64,000 nt of DNA, from positions 3,658,001 through 3,722,000 of the forward strand of contig OY969111.1 of the NCBI GenBank assembly GCA_963697975.1, in the 5' to 3' direction. Origin of the DNA: QHXM01 sp963697975. GTDB taxonomy: Bacteria > Acidobacteriota > Blastocatellia > Pyrinomonadales > Pyrinomonadaceae. The notes under the pieces are model-generated. The model had not been told where the DNA came from and ran no database searches. It saw nothing but the letters and a program-made list of their open reading frames with translations. Each line of letters begins with the position of its first letter. Positions within the stretch are counted from its first letter, which is position 1. The translations under genes and the position numbers were made by a program. Positions 58,312 to 64,000 of this stretch are shown here, one piece after another.

Positions 58312-59211
58312 ATGGGTAAATCCTTAGAGAATTACGTTGACACCATCACCAACGGGGATTGCCTGGCGCATCTCCCGAATCTTCCGCCAGCCTCTATTCA
58401 TCTTTGCCTCTCAGATATCCCTTACGGGATTAATCTGGCCGATTGGGACGTGCTTCACCGCAACACGAATTCCGCTCTCTTAGGCCAGTCTCCGGCGCAG
58501 CGCGGCAAGGCGGGTTTCAAGCGCAGAGGCAAACCCATCAACGGCTGGAATGCTGCCGATAGAAACATCCCGAAAGAATACGAAGCGTGGTGTCGCCGAT
58601 GGACTCAGCAGCTTTTCCCTGTGATGAAAGAAGGCGCAAGCGTTCTCATCTTCGGGGCGCGTCGAACGCTGCACAGGGCAATCGTGGCGTTTGAGGATAG
58701 CGGGTTTTTATTACGCGACATTCTCGCGTGGGAAAAGACGAATGCTCATCACCGCGCGCAAAGTCTGGAAAATCTCGTCCGCAACCGGGGATTAAACGTG
58801 GAAGCCAAGCGGTGGGCGGGCTGGAAAGTGGGAAATCTTGCGCCCATCTGGGAACCTGTCGCGTGGTTTTTCAAGCCCTACCGGCACACGATTCTGGACA
58901 ATGTGCTGGAGAACGAAGTCGGCGCAATCAACATCGCCGAATGTTTGGTTGAAGGCCGCAGCCCGACGAACGTTTTACGGTTTGAAGCGGAAGCGGGCGA
59001 GAGATTGCACGAGACACAGAAGCCGCTTGACCTCATCAAATATTTAATCAGATTAACGACGCGGGAAGGCCAACTCGTCCTCGACCCGTTCATGGGCAGC
59101 GGCACGACCGCCTTGGCCGCGCGAGATTTAGGGCGGCATTTCGTGGGCTTTGAGGCTAACGAGGAATTCTGCCGGATTGCGCTGGAACGGCTTAAGAAAG
59201 CAGCCCGCTGA
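58312..59211 (+). CDS. Orphan DNA methyltransferase (beta-type, N6-adenine or N4-cytosine)
   Basis: 299 residues. The catalytic motif comes first, as LSDIPYGINL (a DPPY-type motif with Ile for the first Pro, residues 35-38), and the SAM motif last, as LVLDPFMGSGTTALAARDLG, so the order is that of beta-class enzymes. The C-terminus GFEANEEFCRIALERL is typical. The target-recognition part lies between (LAWEKTNAHHRAQSLENLVR; GLNVEAKRWAGWK). No restriction gene lies nearby, so it may be regulatory or phage-derived. The promoter is a perfect consensus. Confidence 0.88.
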   Translation: MGKSLENYVDTITNGDCLAHLPNLPPASIHLCLSDIPYGINLADWDVLHRNTNSALLGQSPAQRGKAGFKRRGKPINGWNAADRNIPKEYEAWCRRWTQQLFPVMKEGASVLIFGARRTLHRAIVAFEDSGFLLRDILAWEKTNAHHRAQSLENLVRNRGLNVEAKRWAGWKVGNLAPIWEPVAWFFKPYRHTILDNVLENEVGAINIAECLVEGRSPTNVLRFEAEAGERLHETQKPLDLIKYLIRLTTREGQLVLDPFMGSGTTALAARDLGRHFVGFEANEEFCRIALERLKKAAR

Positions 59212-59246
59212 CGGATCGCGGGCAGTATCGGCGTAGGCTAAGAAGC

Positions 59247-59452
59247 TGTTTGAAAAGCCCCGAAGGGGCGATGATGTGATAGCCTGGGGCATCGCCCTAG
59301 GTCAGGCGTCAGCATCATCATCGCCAGCCCTGAAAGGGCGCAATACTCTATTTCGCCCTTTCAGGGCTTCATGAATAAACACAAATCCACCCTTGTGGCG
59401 TTGCCACAGGCTATTACATTTCGCTCCTTCGGAGCTTTTCAATCAACTTCTA
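59247..59452. repeat. REP-like repeat element, copy C (diverged tail-to-tail dimer)
   Basis: Two half units face each other across GCCCTGAAAGGGCG (59327-59340) and CGCCCTTTCAGGGC (59354-59367). The outer parts carry GCCCCGAAGGGGC on the left and GCTCCTTCGGAGC on the right, with TGATAGCCTGGGGCATCGCC and GGCTATTACATTTCG. The layout matches the elements at 6548 and 10339. The remaining bases of the 471-bp gap up to glnA are AT-rich leader sequence in which I see no further feature. Confidence 0.8.
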
Positions 59453-59682
59453 AAGAGGTGGTAAGAAAGCCTCGACTGACGATTCGCCGCCGCTCTTTCC
59501 AGAAAAATAAGCGGCGACTTCTCTGAATTAATGAATGTATATTGCAGTTCTAAGTTTGTGCTGCTAGTATGGCGCGTGCTGCACTTCGCACTTTATCCTC
59601 AGCTTGGAAAATTGCATCACGCCGGTTGCTCCAGCAGCGCGGTCCGAACCCCTAACACTCCCTTAAAATCTCAGGAGAAGAT

Positions 59683-61107
59683 ATGAACCCAAAAAATGCC
59701 TTGAAATATGCCTCGGATCAAGGGGCAAAGTTTGTCTCAGTCAGATTCACGGATTTACCGGGCGCGTGGCATCATTTGACCTTCCCGATTAGTCAGCTTT
59801 CCGAAGACTCATTTGAAGACGGATTCGGCTTTGACGCCTCCAGTTTGCGCGGCTGGGCGGCGATTAACGAATCCGACATGCTGCTCGTCCCAGACCCGTC
59901 GCACTACTGGATGGACCCGTTCGCAGACGACAAGACGCTCTGTCTCATCGCCAACGCCGTTGACCCGATTACTAAAGAAGGCTATCCCTTCGACCCGCGC
60001 TCGGTCGCCACGCGCGCCGAAAGCTATCTTAAATTCACAGGACTGGCCGACACGGCCTACTTCGGCCCGGAAGCCGAATTCTTCGTGTTCGATTCGGTCA
60101 AGTTTCATAACGACCAGAACTCAGCCGGGTTTACAGTTGATTCCGACGAAGGCCACTGGAACAGCGGTCGCAACGCAGACGAATTCAGCGGGTCTAACTT
60201 AGGCTATCGCATCCGCGCCAAAGAGGGCTACGTGCCCGTTCCACCGGCAGACTCTTTAAGCGATCTGCGCTCGGAGATTTCGCTCACGTTGGCCGACTGC
60301 GGCATCAACGTCGAGTGTCATCATCACGAAGTCGCCACCGCCGGGCAATGCGAGATTGATTTTCGTTTCTCGAATCTGCTTCGCACCGCCGACAATCTGC
60401 AAATCTTCAAGTACGTCGTTCGCAATACGGCTTACGCCTGGGGCAAGGCGGCGACCTTCATGCCGAAGCCGCTCTATGGCGATAACGGCTCAGGGATGCA
60501 CTGCCACCAATCATTGTGGAAAGGCGAGAAGCCGCTTTTTGCTGGCGACGGTTACGCAGGACTTTCGGAGATGGCGCGCCACTACATCGGCGGGTTGTTG
60601 AAACACGCGCCCTCAATCGTCGCTTTCGCCGCGCCGACGACCAACAGCTACAAGCGACTCGTGCCCGGTTTTGAAGCTCCCGTGAATCTGGCCTACTCGG
60701 CGCGCAATCGCTCCGCAGCGGTTCGCATCCCGATGTTCTCGACCAATCCGAAACAGAAGCGTTTGGAGTTTCGTCCGCCCGATCCAAGCTGCAACGCTTA
60801 CTTAGCATTCTCCGCCATGCTGCTCGCCGGATTAGACGGCATCCAGAACAGCATTGATCCGGGCGAGCCGCTCGACAAGGACATCTACGATCTCTCGCCT
60901 GAAGCCTTGAAGGATGTGCCGAGTTTGCCCGGCTCTCTGGATGAATCGCTCAAGGCGCTCGAAGACGATCACACCTTCCTCTTGAAAGGCGACGTGTTCA
61001 CCACGCAGTTGATTGATCGCTGGATTACCTACAAACGCGAGAAGGAGATTCAGCCCCTGAGGATGCGCCCGCACCCGCTGGAGTTCGGGATGTATTTCGA
61101 CATCTAG
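59683..61107 (+). CDS. glnA: Type I glutamine synthetase
   Basis: 474 residues, CAGGAGA before the ATG. It makes glutamine from glutamate and ammonia. Motifs: FTDLPGAWHHLTFP, FGFDASSLRGWAAINESDM, the metal ligands in FGPEAEFFVFDS, the ATP segment KPLYGDNGSGMHCHQSLWK, and RNRSAAVRIPM. The tyrosine of the adenylylation loop is present in LDKDIYDLSPEAL near residue 400, so control by covalent adenylylation is possible. A terminator follows at 61128. The long leader shows no sigma-54 promoter with correct spacing. Confidence 0.96.
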   Translation: MNPKNALKYASDQGAKFVSVRFTDLPGAWHHLTFPISQLSEDSFEDGFGFDASSLRGWAAINESDMLLVPDPSHYWMDPFADDKTLCLIANAVDPITKEGYPFDPRSVATRAESYLKFTGLADTAYFGPEAEFFVFDSVKFHNDQNSAGFTVDSDEGHWNSGRNADEFSGSNLGYRIRAKEGYVPVPPADSLSDLRSEISLTLADCGINVECHHHEVATAGQCEIDFRFSNLLRTADNLQIFKYVVRNTAYAWGKAATFMPKPLYGDNGSGMHCHQSLWKGEKPLFAGDGYAGLSEMARHYIGGLLKHAPSIVAFAAPTTNSYKRLVPGFEAPVNLAYSARNRSAAVRIPMFSTNPKQKRLEFRPPDPSCNAYLAFSAMLLAGLDGIQNSIDPGEPLDKDIYDLSPEALKDVPSLPGSLDESLKALEDDHTFLLKGDVFTTQLIDRWITYKREKEIQPLRMRPHPLEFGMYFDI

Positions 61108-61127
61108 CCAATTCGCGTCGAAAGTAA

Positions 61128-61183
61128 AAAACGAAAGCGGTGAAAGGAAAATGACTGTCTGCTCCTTTCACTGCTTTCGTTTT
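61128..61183. terminator. Bidirectional terminator between glnA and a convergent gene
   Basis: AAAACGAAAGC and GCTTTCGTTTT form the outer stem, GTGAAAGGA and TCCTTTCAC the inner one, with one mismatch between them. A-run and T-run flank it. Confidence 0.88.
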
Positions 61184-61210
61184 GCCTAACGCGTTCCGGT
61201 TACAACTTCC

Positions 61211-61756
61211 CTAGCGACCTTTCGCCTTCGCCCAGATTATTGCGCCCATGCCATAAAAGAGCATGTAGCCCAGCCCCGCGTAGACGATGTAGAACTTAGC
61301 GGTAGCGAACCATTTGGCGAGCTGTGGCCAAAGATTCTCGACGGACCCGCCCAAAACGCGCAGCAGCGCGTAATTCTCCACGGCATCGAAAATCGCTGCC
61401 AGAGGTTGTAAGGCGATGAGGACAAACCCTAGTCCGACGCCCCACAGGTTTTTCGTCACCAGAAAATTGATAACGAGCAGGCAGCCGACAGCGATGAGCA
61501 CCGGGTAGATGATGAGAAAAAGAAAGTCCCAACGCAAAGCCGTAACCAGTTTGCTTCGCGCGTCGAGGTCGATCTCTCCTACTTCGCGCAGGAAGTTCTG
61601 GGCTTGAGCAATGCTGCCAGCTTTTTCAAAGTCTATTATCGGGTGCTTGTCCAAATGTGGGTCTGCCTTGTTTCCAGTCCAGAGAGTCAGAGCGGTGAGA
61701 ACCATAAAGATGATTCCCAGTTGAGAGCCGTCAACAGTTTTAAGCCACTCCAGCAT
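61211..61756 (-). CDS. Small four-helix membrane protein downstream of the patatin gene
   Basis: 181 residues. Hydrophobic segments: LGIIFMVLTALTLW, FLFLIIYPVLIAVGCLLVIN, LWGVGLGFVLIALQPLAAI and FYIVYAGLGYMLFYGMGAII. Between the first two is a polar loop of about 55 residues. Not recognised. It starts 15 bases after the patatin-like gene ends on the same strand, so the two probably form an operon and may act together at the membrane. Confidence 0.7.
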   Translation of the reverse strand: MLEWLKTVDGSQLGIIFMVLTALTLWTGNKADPHLDKHPIIDFEKAGSIAQAQNFLREVGEIDLDARSKLVTALRWDFLFLIIYPVLIAVGCLLVINFLVTKNLWGVGLGFVLIALQPLAAIFDAVENYALLRVLGGSVENLWPQLAKWFATAKFYIVYAGLGYMLFYGMGAIIWAKAKGR

Positions 61757-61771
61757 GTGTCATTTCCCTTC

Positions 61772-64000
61772 TCAAATTTCAGGCCCGACGCGCAGCACAG
61801 CCTCCGGCAGCGGCGGATCCTCGTCTAACTTATCGTCTTGCCAGCTATTTATAAAATCACCCATCGTTTTCATGCGACGTATGGCGGGAGCAGTCCACTT
61901 TTCATCACGACGATAAGGGTACTTGTTTACCTCCTGTTCCTGATCTTTGATCAGGCTTTCGTAGTCGAATCGCCGGGTGAGAGTGGACGGGTCTTTGCGC
62001 GCAACCTTCCAGGTCTTTTCGAGGTATTTTTCCATCTGGATCATCAGCACCTGAAAGCGCACCCATTGATGAACTCTAAAGTCGAATTCCTCCAGCAACA
62101 GTCTCCCCGCTTCTTCGCCTTTTTCCATTACCTTCCTGATGGTCTTCTCCTGCATGGCTAAGTTCAGCCCGCCTTCATCATCGCTCAGGCGAATTTGCAC
62201 GATCCGTTCGCGGTAGCTCGGCAGCATTGCCTGCATATTGTCGCGGTAATTCTGCGCTGTGGTAAAAATTGCCCAGAGGAACTTGAAGAGATTGGGAGAC
62301 GCTTCGCCGGTCTTCGCAGATTTCTTCGTCAATGGTATCCACTCCGTAAAAAGCAAGTCATCTGCCGCCGGAAGGTGGATAGCGTTATTGTTGACGGCCT
62401 TGGCTGCGGTGGTCGCGGTCACATCGCCCGTGACATCATGAGCTTTTTTACTGGCCGGGTCAGCCGTCGGGCTACTGTACTCACTCCGCACCTTGCTCCT
62501 TTCTCCCTGAATGAGAGCGCGCATGCTCCAGAATCCCGGTTTCTCCGCGCCTTGCGAATCCGCGCCTTCATAGCAGAATCCTTCATCCGGCAGTGACGTG
62601 AGGTTGACGCCGAAAGTCGGGCGCGTTGGCAGCCACGCGTCGAAAAACTGGATCGGGAAATTGCTGGCGATTCCTCCGTCACTAAACAAGTTCAATTTAA
62701 GATCGGCTTCCTCCAACTCGACAATCGGCTTCGTTTCATCTGTGACAATCTTATCGGGAATGATGGTATAGAGCGGCAGGGCGCTGAGGAGCAGCGGAAA
62801 ACTAAGACTCAAGCGCGTTGCCACGATGACGGGCAGATCGTCTGCGGCGGGAAGGAAAAAGCAGTCCTCAATTTTTGAACGATCGTAAGCCGGTTTTTTT
62901 TGAGCCTTCGCCTTCATGTATTCAACTATCTCTTCGGGAAAGAATTTTTTGAACTCTTTCTGGTTGTACATCAGGAGTTGGTCTGTGAAAGGCAGGACAT
63001 ATGGCTGATTCTGGCTCACGTTGCACGTCATCATCCGCAGACTGATGCCGTCTTCATCCTCCTGCGGTTTGACAAATCTCTTCGTTTTCAACATCCCGAA
63101 AGTCAGGGGCATTTTTTTATCGGTAATTCCGGCCAGATTGTTGATGCTGTCGTTTAGCCAGTTGGTCAGGACTTGCTGTTGCTGCGGCATGGAATCATCT
63201 TTCAAGCCTGTACACATGCCAAAACAGTTATCCGGAATTTTTCTGGTCAAAATTTTTACCAGCCTGTAGCCTGCCATTCCAAAGGCTACCAAATATCCGG
63301 CCAGCGCCCCGAGTAACCCGAAAAACATGAGCACCACTGCCCCTCCATCAGTCACGACTCCCTTATTCACGGCCATTATCAGCAAATAGGCTATGCCTAA
63401 ACCTGCCAGCGCTCCGAGCGCATAGGTTAAGAGAAAGCTCAAAGGTGATGCTTGCTGAAGCTTTCCTGCGATCCGCCATATTTTCTTGAATAACCCTTCA
63501 TTCTTCGCCTTCTGACCTTCACCCTTTGTGACTTCGGCTGAGCGGAGCAGAAAATCGTAGAGCGGGCGTGTCTCCTTCGCTGGTTGGAAAAGGTCGCGCA
63601 GGAAAGGGCCTTCGCTCAGTTGCTCTTTTATCTTGTCGAGTTTCTCAAACCCTCCTGCTTCTCGACCAAACTCAGCCGCCGCCGTAATAGCCGCCATGAT
63701 TGCTCCGGCAGACGTTCCCCCGATATTGCGAAAGCGGTAGTTGTTTTTGTACAGCTTGTAGACCAGCGGCGGGTAAACGATGCCGCTCGTCACGCCGCCC
63801 TTCATCACCAGATCGCACTCTCTGTAACAGGCGTCGTCTTCACACGGGCAATAGTTGTTAGCCCGATACGTAGGGTCTTCGCAGAGTTGGCTGCAATACT
63901 CGCTTTCCTCTTCAACCGGGCATTTGCATCGCGGATGCTTGCAGCATGGAGGCTCCGGGCAGTTCGGTTTTGAAACGGATGGATTGCTTGAGGCTGCTGG
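61772..64000 (-). CDS. Patatin-like phospholipase with Cys-rich, metallothionein-like N-terminus, 5' truncated
   Basis: The frame is open to the window edge, so the start is outside; a GTG at 63808 cannot be the true start because it would cut into the oxyanion loop. The patatin fold shows the oxyanion loop LVMKGGVTSGIVYP, the nucleophile GGTSAGAIMAA and the catalytic Asp in LFSDGGIASNFPIQ. Four hydrophobic segments about 115-200 residues after the loop (LSFLLTYALGALAGLGIAYL; GAVVLMFFGLLGALAGYLVA) suggest membrane insertion. Before the patatin domain lie 11 Cys in about 52 residues (HPRCKCPVEEESEYCSQLCE; YCPCEDDACYREC), a spacing like bacterial metallothioneins. It should hydrolyse membrane lipid acyl esters. 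Confidence 0.85.
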   Translation of the reverse strand, partial: PAASSNPSVSKPNCPEPPCCKHPRCKCPVEEESEYCSQLCEDPTYRANNYCPCEDDACYRECDLVMKGGVTSGIVYPPLVYKLYKNNYRFRNIGGTSAGAIMAAITAAAEFGREAGGFEKLDKIKEQLSEGPFLRDLFQPAKETRPLYDFLLRSAEVTKGEGQKAKNEGLFKKIWRIAGKLQQASPLSFLLTYALGALAGLGIAYLLIMAVNKGVVTDGGAVVLMFFGLLGALAGYLVAFGMAGYRLVKILTRKIPDNCFGMCTGLKDDSMPQQQQVLTNWLNDSINNLAGITDKKMPLTFGMLKTKRFVKPQEDEDGISLRMMTCNVSQNQPYVLPFTDQLLMYNQKEFKKFFPEEIVEYMKAKAQKKPAYDRSKIEDCFFLPAADDLPVIVATRLSLSFPLLLSALPLYTIIPDKIVTDETKPIVELEEADLKLNLFSDGGIASNFPIQFFDAWLPTRPTFGVNLTSLPDEGFCYEGADSQGAEKPGFWSMRALIQGERSKVRSEYSSPTADPASKKAHDVTGDVTATTAAKAVNNNAIHLPAADDLLFTEWIPLTKKSAKTGEASPNLFKFLWAIFTTAQNYRDNMQAMLPSYRERIVQIRLSDDEGGLNLAMQEKTIRKVMEKGEEAGRLLLEEFDFRVHQWVRFQVLMIQMEKYLEKTWKVARKDPSTLTRRFDYESLIKDQEQEVNKYPYRRDEKWTAPAIRRMKTMGDFINSWQDDKLDEDPPLPEAVLRVGPEI

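Noticed and set aside
59565..59600. A sigma-54-like site before glnA (TGGCGCGTGCTGCA)
   Set aside because: The distance between the GG and GC elements is two bases short of the required spacing.
1..64000. tRNA or rRNA genes
   Set aside because: I looked through the intergenic gaps for cloverleaf-like arms (GGTTCRA-type segments) and rRNA cores and found none; a covariance-model search was not possible.

Overview
The window looks like a chromosomal segment of an Acidobacteriota bacterium, probably of the Blastocatellia type. The reasons are an acidobacterial-type VWA protein at the left edge, a secreted propeller protein with the C-terminal domain known from Solibacter and relatives (TIGR03437 type), several DUF4214 modules and moderate-to-high GC content. 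This placement is inferred from protein families; no rRNA, tRNA or CRISPR array was found.

Layout. 1-6.5 kb: three exported proteins (VWA, matrixin-like metalloprotease, TolB-like propeller). 6.8-36.3 kb: a large surface-polysaccharide region. Its first part (6.8-12.4 kb) holds a GT4 glycosyltransferase, an iron-sulfur CDP-sugar 3-dehydrase (RfbH/DdhC type), an NAD-dependent sugar reductase/epimerase and a ThDP enzyme. Together these resemble the late steps of a 3,6-dideoxyhexose, possibly a branched-chain yersiniose-like sugar. The rest holds a GtrB-like GT2, several large membrane glycosyltransferase-like proteins, a minus-strand run of glycosyltransferases and methyltransferases ending upstream in a Wzt-type ABC ATPase, a Wzm-type permease on the other strand, a STELLO-like glycosyltransferase and an O-antigen ligase with a PDZ-like insert. 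36.5-43.6 kb: TPR protein, thiE, an exported aspartyl protease, thiD, a cyclophilin and a HAD phosphatase. 43.8-46.3 kb: a complete IS4-like transposon with terminal inverted repeats, a target duplication and two divergent passenger genes (a zinc ribbon and a trypsin-like protease). 46.4-53.8 kb: thrC, exported proteins including an HtrA-like pseudoprotease, a phosphodiesterase-like enzyme and an ABC ATPase. 53.9-58 kb: a polyamine operon on the minus strand (speA, a deoxyhypusine-synthase homologue, speB). 58.3-64 kb: an orphan DNA methyltransferase behind a consensus promoter, glnA, a small membrane protein, and a patatin-like lipase with a cysteine-rich, metallothionein-like N-terminus that runs off the window.

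Two kinds of intergenic repeat run through the window. One is a REP-like element of about 200 bp (6.5, 10.4 and 59.3 kb), single or as tail-to-tail dimers. The other is a set of long hairpins whose arms are built from short iterated words (for example TGGTCAG, GTGATAG, ACAGGAT). Most of these sit exactly at gene ends, and several supply the stop codon and last codons of the gene.
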